Shown here one piece after another: positions 36,667 to 48,790 of a stretch of 64,000 nucleotides of DNA; position 1 is the stretch's first letter; the number at the start of each line of letters is the position of its first letter. Source of the stretch: Brasenia schreberi. Taxonomy: Eukaryota > Streptophyta > Magnoliopsida > Nymphaeales > Cabombaceae. The stretch lies in NCBI GenBank assembly GCA_036023115.1, contig JAYKKT010000049.1, positions 62,001-126,000 on the forward strand, in the 5' to 3' direction. The notes under the pieces were generated by a model. It did no database searches, had not been told where the DNA came from, and was given only the letters and a program-made list of their open reading frames with translations. The translations under genes and the position numbers were made by a program.

Positions 36667-37829
36667 ACCGTTTGATAATGGTAGGGATCTGCTTAATTTA
36701 CCTCAGCTTAACCAAGAAAAGACCAGAATGGTCCGTAAACGAAGAGAATATGAACACTACGTTATAGCATCGTTTTTGCTTTTTGTATAAAGCTGACGAT
36801 ATTTTCAATGGGTGATTTTTAGGTCTTGCTTAACCCGCAAGCAAGGTGTGTGAGCATAACAGTCAATTTGCGTTTCCAGCTTTCGTCAGTCAACTCATTC
36901 TCGGATGATGAATAATACCTTTAAGGATTAGTAAGGGTCGGTGTCCACACCCCTACTGTAAAGAAACTGCGGTCCTAAATAATGTGTTTAGTGTTTTAGG
37001 TATGTTTCTTTTAAGTGCAAAAACAGTCCCACTTTTATATAATAATATTTGGAGGTGGAGCTATTTTTATACATACAAACCCGGTTACTATTGCCAAATG
37101 GAGACTCTTAGGGTTTTCTAGGTCTCCCACTATCATACATATACCGTCTACTACCAATAATCTTCTAGAATCCCTAATTGCTAGTCCTATTTTTGACCTT
37201 GTTCTCAGGATCCACTCCCGAGCCTATTACAATGTACATGAACAAGAGGCTCTCACGAACCTCCCTTTTTATACAGAGTCTATATCACGACACAATTACA
37301 TAGGAGGGTGAGTGATCTTATGCAAGTAAAAATCATCAAATTATTTGAGGGTGACAATTTGTGTACCATCACCTTATAGCACCATCTATAGAAAAGCAAA
37401 CATGGTTATATGTTCTACCTTTCGATCAGGATCCATGTCTCTAGAAGAGAAAAGGTATACTCGGGAGTGGATCCTGAAAACAATAAAATGTTACACACAA
37501 AACATATATATATGTGATTAAATGTATATGTTATCGAAGTAAAGACAAAAAATAGCTTGTAATGGAAAGCCCACACATGAAAACGAGGAAGATGAAGTTA
37601 GACTCATTCTCTATAAATGTATATGTGAATGCAAAAAAGTGAGAGATTCATAGAGAAAGAGTTAGAATCTTCCCTTAAAAGCCATATGTGGGAAACCATA
37701 AAATCCATCTATCTTCTTCTTTCTCCCGATCTCATTAAGGTGAGGACCGAGTTTCTAGTTCAATACTCATTCCACTGCATCATTGACATCACCGACAATG
37801 AACTAGAGTGCAACATTCACTCCCACAAT
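36667..37829 (+). repeat. Left (5') LTR of the copia-type element
   Basis: Two blocks match the right LTR: ACCGTTTGATAATGG(T/C)AGGGATCTGC... to about 36990, and AAC(C)CGGTTACTATTGCCAAATGGAGA...AGAGAAAAGGT at about 37080-37460. Sequence on to the primer-binding site (37829) has no partner, because the right copy is interrupted by a LINE. The boundary at 36667 is set by where similarity begins. Confidence 0.65.
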
Positions 37830-38904
37830 TGGTATTAGGGCCTCGGTTCATCTAGAACCCTCAAAAATAAATAAAATAAAATAAAAAACAGAGCGGAGCA
37901 AAGAGGTTGCCGAACATTTTTTCTAGTAAGAAAGAATAAAACAAGCTGAGAAAGACTGACATAAGAAGGGAAGCCCAAAGGCTCATATCAGAGAGGCCTA
38001 AAGGGAGAGATCAAAGAGGCCCAAAAAGGCAAAGAAGCCCAAAGAAAGAGAAACGCCCGAAGGCGGAGCGGCGAGGCCAAGGCAAAGTGGTGGAGAGACC
38101 TCTTCTCCTCTCTTTCCCCCTCTCTCTCCTGTTGTATCTCTCTCTTCCTCTGCTTCTTTTCTCTCTCTCCCTCTTCTCGAACCATCGAAAACCACTCAAC
38201 TGTTTTCAAAAAACCATGGGTAGGAAAACTATGGTTTTTCGAAATCGTCGATGGTTTTTAAAAATCATCAGCAGTTTCAAGCAGATCGCCTTAGGCATGA
38301 GACTAAAAAGTTTGTTTTTCACCTAGTTGTTTTTTATTTTTCAAACCGTCAATAAGGAAAATTACGGAAAAGTCTAGATATTTTTAAGTAAAAAAATAAT
38401 TTTGCCCTTAACAAACGAAAAGACAAAACTATCCTTTGATAGTTTATGAAAATTACAAAATATCGGTTAATTTCACATTTTTGCTAGTATATAAAAGACA
38501 ATATTGTCCCTGTCTTTAAGAAAAAGTATAAATTCAAAGTAAGGATAAAATTATGATCCTACCCTTGATCAATCATGAAGTTTACGAAAAACCAGGTTCC
38601 ATTTTACTATTATGCCCTGGTTCCTTTTGAAATATTACAAAACTGGATAAAAGAGAAATTTTTCTAGTTTGGCCTTAAAATTTTTGGGAAATTACAATGG
38701 CAAGAAATAAAGGAAAAATTATCATTTTATCCCTAGATTGATTTTGAAATAAGATAATCAAGTTAAGAGTATTTTTAAATTAATACCTAAGTATCAATTG
38801 AAATTACTCTTAGGTACTTGAAATTGAATGGTCTAAATTTCTTAATATGGAAAATATGTATCCCGCTTCAAATGAAATACTCTTCGGTACTTGAAATTGA
38901 ATGG

Positions 38905-39575
38905 TCTAAATTACAATAGAAGAGGAAAATGATGCATACAAAACATTCCTTAGAGATGACACAATTGCTAGAACAATAATGCTGACATATATGGAGGATG
39001 ACCTCATTAGGATATTTAAGAAATATGAGACTGCCAAAGAATTGTTTGATTCTATAACAACTAAATATGATACTACATCAAAGTTGTTCAAATATTACTA
39101 TAAAAGTACAACTCCTACCAAATGAAAGGATATAATATAGTATAATATGTGAGCCAAATGTTGGTAATGGCTAGAGACTTAGATGTAGCAAAGTCAGTCA
39201 TCTCTAAGGCTACATAAATATCTACCATTTTGAATAACCTTCCCCCTTCATGGAACATGGTTGCTACAACCTTGAGATTATGAGCTGAAACAAATATTTC
39301 TGAGTTATCCCTTAAACTAGCAATTGAATAAGAACACATGAATAAAAATAAGAAGGACAAGTTATAGTAGATCAAGAAGAGATTGAGACAAACTCTAAAC
39401 CAAACCAAGGAAAGAATAAACCAAACAAGAAGTTTGGTTAGAATAACAAGAAAGGCAATCAAACTTTCAAAAAATTGTAGGAAACAGTTTCTTGAGTCAA
39501 GTGTTTCAATTGTTGAAAGATGGGGCACTACAAGAGAGATTGCCGCAACAAGAAGACTATGATGGAAACACTCAA
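38905..39575 (+). pseudogene. Copia gag pseudogene with CCHC zinc knuckle
   Basis: Plus-strand text reads DAYKTFLRDDTIARTIMLTY, YETAKELFDSITTKYDTTSK (UBN2-type gag) and, near 39500-39555, CFNC-x-KMGHYKRDCRNKK, a CX2CX4HX4C knuckle with a stop in the middle. Numerous stops mean it is not translatable. It is flanked by the two LTR-like repeats. Confidence 0.75.
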
Positions 39576-39649
39576 CAATGTGGTCAATCGGAAAAGCAAT
39601 ACATAATATGCGTGATTTTAGAATGCCTCTACATTGACCGCTCAATATC

Positions 39650-40626
39650 TGGTTAGTTCAACCCATCTTGATTTGATTTGGGTTTGATCACGTGCAACCC
39701 ATCTTGACTTGATTTGGTGAACCTTGTGAGATCCTACTCCTCTTTTATCTTAGTTGTTTGCATGAGGGACCTTCTTGCTTTCGCTCCGTTAGTTAGTCTT
39801 CAATTTTTTGAACCGCTTTAACCCTTTGATGGGTATACGGTCCCGAACCTCTTTAATCCTTGGATGGGGTAAGGTTCCTTAGTGTAGGATTGTCCTTGTT
39901 TTGGTGAATCTTTTGAGTTCTGTCATGTTTTGAACTTGTTTATTTTATCTTTTGCATTTCAAATGTTATGTAAGTTTGTAAAATGGTCATTTTGCAAACA
40001 TTTTGCTTGTTTGGTTGTCGTTGTCTCATCTTAGCTTTTTCAATTCTTTATTTGAAGAAAATAATTTGAAACAATAAAATTTTGCTTATTTGGCCTTGAG
40101 GGCAAAGTGATCAATTTTTATTTTGTTAACATTTGATTTTTTTCTAGGGAGTTCAAAGTATCCTTATTTTGAGGTTCCCAAAGAATTTTGGCATGAAAAT
40201 GAGTTCGTTTAAGGTGTCTTTTTTAAAGAAACCTTACAAGATCTACAACCTCAATTTTTTTTGAAAAGTAAGAAATTATAAAAAAATCTTTTGAAAAATT
40301 TTGGGTGTTCACATATGCCCCTCTTTGTCATTAATAAAATTTATTTCGTTAACGACAAAGAATAACATCCAATTTTTTTCTTTTTTCCTGAATGCTTGAT
40401 TTGAGTTGAGCGAAGATTTCATGAACTTTCTTATTTTTTATCAAGGGATTTACTTCTTAAACTTGGGTTATTTTAATTCCGATAAGAGAGAGAACTTCTA
40501 GCAAAAGGTCACTGAATATAGATAGTAACCGACCAATGCAAGGATCATATATGAATAAGGCCATTTATGAATGCACATGGGCATGAGATGCGTGAGATGT
40601 AATGGATAAATCATGTGTATTGGATC
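39650..40626. other. Non-coding filler inside the copia element
   Basis: T-rich sequence without coding frames. It includes TTTTGGGTGTTCACATATGCCCCTCTTTGTC and two GGACGGT/GGATGGGG-type repeats (ACCCTTTGATGGGTATACGG, ATCCTTGGATGGGGTAAGG). I take it to be a remnant of another retrotransposon's untranslated region, but I cannot name it securely. Confidence 0.3.
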
Positions 40627-40636
40627 CTATAAGTGG

Positions 40637-41850
40637 ACCGTTTGATAATGGCAGGGATCTGCTTAATTAACCCCAGCTTAGCTTATTAAACAAGAAAAGA
40701 CCAGAATGCTCATATTTGTCCATAAACGAAGAGAATATGAGCACTATGTTATAGCATCGTTTTTGCTTTTTGTATAAAGCTGACGATATTTTCAATGTGT
40801 GATTTTTAGGTCTTACTTAACCCGCAAGCAAGGTGTGTGAGCATGACGGTCAATTTGCGTTTCCAGATTTCGTCAGTCAACTCATTGTTGGATGATGAAT
40901 AATACCTTTGAGAATTCGTAAGGGGCCGTGTCCAGACCCTACTATAAAGGAACTGTGGTCCTAGACCATGTGTATAACAGACATGGGTTGTAGATTTTGC
41001 TTGAAAAATGGGGTCCATGGCTTTCTTGTATCACAAGCAAAGGTGGGCCATTCACTTTTGGACCATAGCAAATAAGTCCAGCCATGAAGGGGATGGCGTT
41101 GGCCCATCAGTGTCATCAACTCGTCCATTCCTCGTGGCATATGAGATTCCTATTGTATTATCTAATCTCTCCTCATCGTAACACAAAAGACAGAGTTTAT
41201 CTCGTGCATTGCACTCATCTAAATGATGACGACACTAGAGTGGCAACTTCAGGCATGACTTGCCGTAAAACTTGAGAAGAGTTGATGGTTGTGAAATCAA
41301 AGTGAGATGTGCATGGGAGAATATTTCTACTTTAATTAGTTTCTCAGATCGTATGGAGTTCTTGTAAAAATAACAGTAGTCCCAAAAAGGAAGAGCATGA
41401 ACACAATCTTTAATGGAGGAGAAAATTCTGAATCCTATAATTTCTAAATAAAAACCAAACTAACAAACCTGGTTACTATTGCCAAATGGAGATTCTTAGG
41501 GTTTTCTAGGTGTCTCACCATAGATACGTGCAATGCTCTATTATACATATACCGTCTACTACCAATAATCTTCTAGAATCCCCACCTGGGCCTCTTACAA
41601 TTCTTTCTACAGTATGCAGGAATAAGAAATTCTGGGCGAACCTCCCTTTTTTATACATAGTCTTATATCTTATCAACGGTATAGTTACATAGGAGGGTGA
41701 GTGATCTTATGTAAGTAGAAATCATCAAATTATTTGAGGGTGACAATTTTTGCACCATCACCTTGTATAGAAAAATGAACATGGTTATATGTTCTGCCTT
41801 TCGATCAGGATCCATGTCTCTTCATAAGAGAAAAGGTGTAGTTAAATTAG
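40637..41850 (+). repeat. Right (3') LTR of the copia-type element, with insertion and truncation
   Basis: The first block (40637-40980) and the second block (about 41465-41850) match the left LTR at high identity. Between them are about 485 extra bases (about 90 at the same place in the left LTR), so one copy has gained or the other has lost sequence. The second block ends abruptly at the 3' tail of an inverted RTE LINE. Confidence 0.65.
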
Positions 41851-41854
41851 GGAT

Positions 41855-43515
41855 ACAACAAAAGCAAACTACAACTAAGTCTTTTCCTATCTAGACGGGG
41901 TCACCTACATGGATTCTTTGTTTCCACATAGCTCTATCACGTGTCATGTTAGTAGTTAACTCACAATAAGCTAGATCATTCTTTATTGTTTCTTTCCAAC
42001 ACTTTTGTGGACGTCCTACCTCTTTTGATACTTTCAATATCTAGTTTTTCATACCTTCTTAAAGGTTCTTCTTTTGATCTTCTTTCTATATGCCCAAACC
42101 ACCTTAAACGATATTCTCTCATTTTATCCTCTATTGGTGCCACGCATAATTTATTTCTAATAACCTCATTATATATATGGTCTTTTCTTGTATGACCATT
42201 CATCCACCTCAACATCTTCATTTTTGTCACAGACATCTTTTGTACATGATGATTAACTGCCTAACACTCAGAACCATAAAACATGATAGGTCTAATTGTT
42301 GCTCTATAATATTTATCTTTTAACTTTAATGGTATCTTCTTATCACAAAGAATACTTGATGCTCTTCTCCATTTTAACCAACCAGCATTAATTCTATATG
42401 TAATATCTCTATTAATTCTTTCATCACTCTGAAAAATTCACCCTAGGTATTTAAAAATTTCCTTTTGGGAGATGTGCCAATTTTAATTTCTATGTCCTCT
42501 GAAGTAACCAAATGATCAAACTTACATTCCATATATTTTGTCTTTGTTCTACTAGGTCGGAAGCCTTTACTTTCTAATGTTTCTCATCATAGTTTCAATT
42601 ATCTATTAACTTTTTCCTTAGACTCCACTAACACAATGTCATCATCTCTAAATAACATACACCAAGGTACTTCATCTTGAATATTTTTTGTTAACTCATA
42701 AATCACCATTATAAATAAGTATGGACTTAAAGTTGATCCTTGATGTAACCCAATATTAACTTCAAAGAAGTCTATCATTCCTTAACGAGTCCTCACACAG
42801 GTTTTTGTACCATCGTACATGTCTCTTATAAGGTGTATGTATGTCAATGGGATACCTCTTTTTTTCAAGGTTCTCCAAAGAATCTACCTCGGTACCCTAT
42901 CAAAGCTTTTTCTAGATCAATAAATATCATGTTAAGGTCTTTCTTTTTTACCCTAAAATGTTCCACAAGACGTCTCAAAAGGTGAACGCTTCAATAGTAG
43001 ATTTGCCTGGGATGAATCCAAATTGGTTCTCTGTTGTACTCGATACTTGTTTTAACCTACGTTTGATAATTCTTTCCCACAATTTCATAGTATGGCTCAT
43101 TGACTTGATACCACGATAATTTGCACAACTCTGAATGTCTCCCTTGTTCTTATATATGGGTATAAGTGTAGTCGCTCTCCATTCCTTGGGTATCTTTTGG
43201 TTTCTCCATATTTTATTAAATAAGGTTGTGAGCTAAGTGATTCCTATTTCTCCTAGGATTTTCTAAACTTCTATAGAAATATTGTCTGGTCCTATTGATT
43301 GACCACCCTTCATATGTTTAAGAGTCTCTTTGACTTTATTCTTTTGAATACGTCGGTAGAAATTGTGGTTTATATAATTTTTTGATTTGGCTAACTCTCC
43401 TAAGCTAATACTAACATCTTTATTTTCATTAAAAAGCTTATAAAAATAGTTTTTTCATCTATTTCTTATATCATTATTTGCCACTAGAATTTTGTCATCC
43501 TCATCTTTGATACAT
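41855..43515 (-). mobile_element. RTE LINE, 5'-truncated, reverse transcriptase to 3' end, inserted in the copia LTR
   Basis: Minus strand reads DEDDKILVANNDIRNR, NYRGIKSMSHTMKLWERII, TENQFGFIPGKSTIEA, then YxDD-equivalent MLFRDDDIVLVESKEK (catalytic FADD altered), and the conserved C-terminal MKMLRWMNGHTRKDHIYNEV...RWFGHIERR, finishing with the CTAGATAGGAAAAGACTTAG/GTTGT-type 3' end at 41857-41900. The endonuclease part is missing. Stops and frameshifts are scattered. The insertion interrupts the right copia LTR, so it is younger than that element. TTAAATTA occurs on both sides and may be part of a target-site duplication. Confidence 0.9.
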
Positions 43516-43899
43516 CTAACAGAAAGAAAATTAAATTATTGATCCCCCCAAGAGCCATAACTTTCGCAGATCACTTGTGGCTCGATACCCTTCAGGATTA
43601 TGCAGCATGTCAAAATGTTGCTAGAGTAGGACCAACAGTATTTCTCCTCATCTAGCTGCCATCATGAGGGAGAGAATAATGCATACTCTTCCTCATGATG
43701 ATGGCAAGGGAACAAAATTGCAGCCCAGTTGCGAGAGCACCTCTCACCATGATCGTACGAAATGATACCACCAATTTCCTGGCTTCGATCGCTTCCAAGG
43801 GAATTATGGAATGTGCCAACCTGATAGAGGTCTGTCACTTCGATTCAGCCATTCATACCACAAGACTTTTGAAGAACGTCTGAAACAATTTGAATAATC
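43516..43899. other. Unassigned DNA upstream of a gypsy gag fragment
   Basis: No recognised product. It does not continue the copia LTR that the LINE interrupted, so the junction was rearranged or the LINE end is not where I place it. Confidence 0.3.
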
Positions 43900-44170
43900 T
43901 TTCAAGGGGAAGTTAACCCTTGCAATAGACCATTAGCTAGAAGATTATATGCAGACGTTCTCCAAACAAATCCAATAGGCTCCAATGCAAGTTCAAGGAT
44001 CCTACTTTCAACAACTATGATGGAAGGTCAGATCCGATTGATCATATATGACTTACCATAAGTCGATGGTGGCAATACATGACTATTGGTTATGCAAGGT
44101 ACCCCACACTATCTTGATGGGGGTGATGAGATCATGCTTTGTTGCTCATCGACACAAAGGGGGACTATTA
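43900..44170 (+). mobile_element. Ty3/gypsy gag fragment
   Basis: Plus-strand frame reads KFKDPTFNNYDGRSDPIDHI, stop, LTISRWWQYM. This resembles the conserved start of the retrotransposon gag domain (FKxPxxxxYDGxxDPxDHL). Too short and broken to place in a lineage, although Tat-like gag is the closest that comes to mind. Confidence 0.5.
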
Positions 44171-45944
44171 AATAATAAAATATTAAAAAATATGCTTGAT
44201 AGAAGTTTGAATAGGTTACAAAATATGCTTAATGATTATGAAATTCTACTTCAAGTTTTCATATTTTAAAAACATTGCAAGATAACCTCATTGAATAATA
44301 TAAGTCACCAATTATCCACTAACTCATCACCCTATTCAATAGCTCTAAATATAAAAATCATCAAAAGTAAACATAATTTTGACTTCCATATTTGACATTA
44401 TAATTTTTTTTTAACAATTGCATATACATAACTTAAATGCTACATTTTGAAAGCATGTAGATGATAGGCCTTACGCGGGCGGATACATGATGAAGTATAG
44501 TGTGTTTGATTCTCATGTCACCCACCAGAGAGGAGTTCCGACAAGCCGTATGCTTTGAATTAAAGAGCCTCAATATCTAAACGAAGTTGAACATGAGGCC
44601 TCGTGACACCCCGTCTCTACACCTAGAGACAAATGGTGCCATCATCCTGTTGGGACTGAAGACCCAATTTTTGGATACCAAGCTAAAATGGATTGAGAAA
44701 TTACTCTATCACACATTACCATAGAGACTAGATAACGAGGTGCATTTCAATTACACAAAGCAAGCACCCGTATTCCACCTAATGAACATGACCATGAATC
44801 ACAGTAACTCAAAGCCATCTAACAAGCTTGAGCTAACACGATCTAACGAGACATGTTTGTATTTTGCAAACTTCACTCAGGTCAAGCGTTGACTTAAGGA
44901 CTCCTAAACAGCTACCATGTGTCTCGCAGCTAATACAACTAGACAAACGACTTTTGATTAACCTGAAAGAGGCACTCGTGTTGTAGGTGATGACACAAGC
45001 AAGAGGTTGGATTCCTAACACCAGGTAACTAGCTCTGATTCTCCATGGTTTTGGGACTGGTTCGATATGCCAAGTTGGTGGTAGACTCTCCCCACTCTCT
45101 ACAAAAGCTTTATTGCAAGTTTTCCAACTCATACATATGGCACGAGAAGCCTTTGGTAGGACATATCTACACATTTTTTTCTCTTCTTTAGCTTCCTCTT
45201 CAGCCTTTCAACTCGTCAAATCCCTTAGTGCCCTACACTATGTATGCATTGAGAATCTACCTTGATTTGCATATGAGAAAAAGGAGGGATCCCTATTGAC
45301 GAACCTATCAACTTTGCCCCTTCATCTGTGGGACTCTAAGTTTGGGCCGACCTAATGGTCATTAGTTGTAAGATAGGCTAATACAAGGAAGAGGAAGGAG
45401 AAGAAGATCATTTTAATTTGAGGGTTTAAAAAAGGTACAAAAGATGCAAGCCCACTCGACCAAAACACATTTTAATTTGCATCCTACTGAAGCATTGAGA
45501 AGGCAAATTGTTAGTTTCTTTTCCAATGAAATTGCCTACATGCTTTTAAGATGACGTGCCATCACGAATATTCCCTTCAATGTGTTTGGGGTTCCACCAA
45601 TTGTTGTGAGCAATGCAATGCTCAAAATTGCTTGATGAACATCAAACCTGCAATGTTTTGGTGGTTCTCGTATATACCGAAGCAAAGCATTGAAGGAGAA
45701 TGTCAACCTCGTGAGGAGTCTTAAGTAATTTTCAAAGCAATTACTCCCTATGGAAGAAAATACATCTCCAAGAAGCAAAGGGCTAGTAATGTTCATAAAA
45801 AAATATTTTCTATTTAATTCCTTTAACAAATTATTTGAAGTCCTCTAAAAATAACAAGTCTCATGAAGGAATGATCATCACCTTAGATATGAAATGGAGG
45901 AGATAATCCTAAATATCTGCTTATTTCAAATCATAACCTAACAA
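44171..45944. other. No gene recognised
   Basis: Two minus-strand open frames (44833-45174, 113 codons; 45536-45829, 97 codons) start with ATG and have ordinary amino-acid composition, but neither resembles a known family. Given the surroundings they are most likely decayed retrotransposon or chance. Confidence 0.3.
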
Positions 45945-46200
45945 ACCCAGATTCCATTTCCATGTGAAGATTATTAGGGTTTTCTAGGATTCATGCAACA
46001 CTTTCAAGTAAAAGGTTTCTCTATCAACAACCTTCTGTAATCTTGGTCCTCTTTGTGACTCGAGGGTGGGGAAGGTCCTTGGAATTCACTCCAATGCCTC
46101 TTACCATCCTTTTGATTGCAAAAACAAGAGATTCTCACCAATCTCCTTTCTAAATAGCCTGTATCCATGCAATGGCACATCTTCTGAGGGGTGACTGTTT
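45945..46200 (+). repeat. Diverged third copy of the copia LTR block
   Basis: CCTAACAAACCCAG, GAAGATTATTAGGGTTTTCTAGG, CAACAACCTTCTGTAATC and GCCTCTTAC...AAGAGATTCTCACCAATCTCC align in order with the 41460-41650 part of the copia LTR, with many differences. It is probably an older solo LTR or a fragment of the same family. Confidence 0.5.
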
Positions 46201-46924
46201 TTGCAACAATAATGATTATCAAGAAAATGAGGCTCTTGTCACTTTTACACATGCCATGAAAACAAAACAAAAAATTATTAATATTGGGGTGAGTAGTAAA
46301 TTAGATTTAGATATTGAGATGAAAGGCATGGAAAGAGACACTATGGAGATTGAGACATTTATGATTTTTGTTACCTGTATCTGGACAAGAGAAGTCATAA
46401 TCCCATTAATATTGGAGTATTATTGCAAAGTATTTCATTTCATACTATTGTTACTGTAAACAATGAAAATTCTTACTCCCGGTTTATGAGACCAGAAATG
46501 AACATTTTCGTGCCTACGTCGCTTTGCAAGCGTGCCAGCTAGCTTACTCAAACTAGCGAAGATTTTTGAAAATATCAGACTTTTGGCGATTGTGAGAAAG
46601 CGGGATCTTTTCGCTTTAAACCTTCTTGAACCGATGCTCAAAGGTCAGTTTAAGCGCTTCAAAACTTCGATAAAACAAGTTGGACTTTGAAAAAGGATAA
46701 GTGTTTTGAACGAACTTGATTTGTGCCTAATTTACAGTTTTTATTTCACGGAGGTTGCACGATTCTAAGTCTATGTGAGTTTTAACGATTTAGGCCTGAT
46801 ATGTGTGTGAATATGTGGCCTAATTTCTATGTGATTCGAGTGCAAATTCGAGGGCTTGGGGAAAGTGAGCATATGCAAGGATGTTTGAAATCTTCTTCAG
46901 GGTTTTTGGAAAACAACGATGCGA

Positions 46925-47560
46925 GGTATGCTCAAATTGAACGTACAACTCACACTACTTTAAATATAACTACCCGAAATGAAATTGCAACACACGCGAC
47001 TTGAATGTAAAACCCACGCCAATTGAACTTGCAACTCACACGACTTGAATGTAAATTGCAGAAATTAAAATATATGTATATCTTAAGAGCGGAAAGGCTC
47101 AATTGTGAGTGAGTGCTCTTGGTGTGTAAATGGAAATGGCAACTCACACGACTTGAATGTAAAACCCACCCGGAATTGAATTGCAACTCACGCGACTTGA
47201 ATGTAAATCGACATGAATTGAAATATATACATATATCCTAAGAGCGGAAAGGCTCAATGTGTGTGTGTTCTTTGTGTGTAAATTGAAAAGACAAACTCAC
47301 ACAACTTGAATTAAATCCGCTCGAAATGAAATCTGCAACTCACACAGCTTAAAGCAAATACCCAAATTGAAGTATATACATTTAGCTTAAGAGCGGAAAG
47401 GCTCAATGTGTGTGAGTGTATAGAATTTAAATGACAAACTCACACGACTTTAATTAAAGTAAATACCCAAATTGAAATATATACTTTAGCTTAAAAGCGG
47501 AAAGGCTCAATGTACGTGTGTGTATGTGTGCAATATAAGAGCGATACGGCTTAAGTGAAC
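46925..47560. repeat. Degenerate tandem repeats inside the solo LTR
   Basis: The core GAGCGGAAAGGCTCAA recurs at about 47087, 47242, 47391 and 47496 (intervals about 155, 149 and 105), alternating with AACTCACACGACTTGAATGTAAA blocks and GTGTGTGAGTG tracts. A last weak copy, GAGCGATACGGCTTAA, is near 47540. Confidence 0.85.
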
Positions 47561-47699
47561 GTGTGTGGTTGTGTATCAAGCACAAATATTATATTTCGGG
47601 AGAAGACTTCGCTCCGTTATTACAACCCCGTATCGAATTGAATTTATCTTAAGCGAGTAATGTAAAACCAAATGTAAATAAATACTTACAAGCAGTCGG

Positions 47700-48790
47700 T
47701 TTTGCCACTCGAGTTGCTTGAGTCCGTCCTCCTTGGCAGCCACAAGAGAGGTCTCCCTAGGTGGGTTCCGTCGTGAGAGTTTAGCTTGGGTTCACTTAGG
47801 GGCAGCCAAGTGTGTTTTATGGCATAGGATTGGGCTGGGTTCGGCCAAGGTTTAGTTTAGGTAAGTCTTAGTTAGGTGAGGTTAGTCTGGGCCGTGGGAG
47901 TTGGTCCTAGTTAGGTTTAGGTTGGGATTTGGTAAACGGGTATGAGCTAGGTGCGGCCAGCACCTAGCTTGGTTAGGGCTTGTAGGGGTTTTGTTAAGGT
48001 TGGTGCACGGCCAACCGAGCTTGGCCGATTGCTAGGTGCACTCGACGGGCTTAGGGGTAGGACCTAGGTGGGTCACGGGACAGGGGTATGGCAAGGCGCT
48101 GCTGGCGTGCAGCAAGGTGTGCCGGGTGTGCAGGTAAGGCACTGCAGTGTGCAGGCCAGGGGGCGCACAGTAGGGCACTGGTGATGGCAGGGTGTTGGTG
48201 CGGGAAGGTGGCAGGGTGCTGGCACGACGTGCAGTGGGGTGCTGGACAAGGGTCCGGATGGTGCTGTGAGGCGATTGGGCTAAGGGGCCGGAGTGTTGGA
48301 GATGAGGTGTGGTTGAGGTGCGCAGCTGGTCGGGGTATGGCAACAAGGCGCTGGCCGGGTGCTAGGAAGACATTTAATAGGGTCGGTTTAGGGATTTTAA
48401 TTAAGTCGGTTTAGGGGTTTTAATTAGGTCGGTTTTGGGGGTGGCTAGGCTACGTTAGGTTGGTTTAATGGAGTCGGTTGGTGGGGTTTTAAGGGAGCAA
48501 GCTAGGTGTAGCCATCACCTAGCTAGGTTCGGTTTGGGGTATGTGAGCTAAGTGGGTTAGGTGGGTAGGTTTAGGGTGAAAACGGCCCAGCTAGGGTGCG
48601 GTTTGGGTTAGGTTTAGGTGGGATTTAAAGGAGTCGGTTTTGGCTAAGTCTAGGTCGGTTTTGGTGAAATGGGCTAAGTCTAGGCTAGGTTTGGGTTAGG
48701 TTTAGTGGGGTCGGTTGGGTGAAGTGGGCTAGGTTAGGTCGGTTGGTTAGGGCTAGGTCAGGGTTAGGTTTAGAGACCTATCTCTTGGAG
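47700..48790. other. Strongly G-rich, C-poor strand segment in the solo LTR
   Basis: For about 1.1 kb the plus strand is dominated by G and T, with many TTAGGTTTAGG, GGTCGGTTTAGGG and GGTTGGGT motifs and local G-runs. Both strands show long open frames only because of this skew (for example 48088-48414 +, 48032-48346 -), not because of coding. Such DNA can favour R-loops or quadruplexes; this is inference from composition. Confidence 0.6.

Larger units (their letters stand above)
36667..41850 (+). mobile_element. Decayed Ty1/copia-type LTR retrotransposon with gag only, 3' LTR disrupted
   Basis: Two direct LTR-like blocks flank a region with a primer-binding-site-like TTGGTATTAGGGCC (37829-37842; compare TGGTATCAGAGC, complementary to initiator tRNA-Met) and a gag pseudogene (38905-39575). 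No protease, integrase or RT was recognised between the LTRs. The interior from about 39650 to 40626 looks like unrelated, possibly gypsy-derived, DNA. The element is either a non-autonomous derivative or has lost pol through deletion and replacement. The LTRs have clearly diverged, so the insertion is old. Confidence 0.65.

Noticed and set aside
44466..44660. SINE-like insertion with a TTTGATTCTCATG box-B-like string
   Set aside because: No box A at the proper distance, no A- or T-rich tail and no flanking duplication.
48032..48414. Overlapping open frames of 104-108 codons on both strands
   Set aside because: They arise from G/C strand skew that removes stop codons; the products are low-complexity and unlike known proteins.
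47880..48780. Interstitial telomeric repeat
   Set aside because: Motifs such as TTAGGTTTAGG are frequent, but exact TTTAGGG arrays are not present; the stretch is compositional and lies within an LTR.
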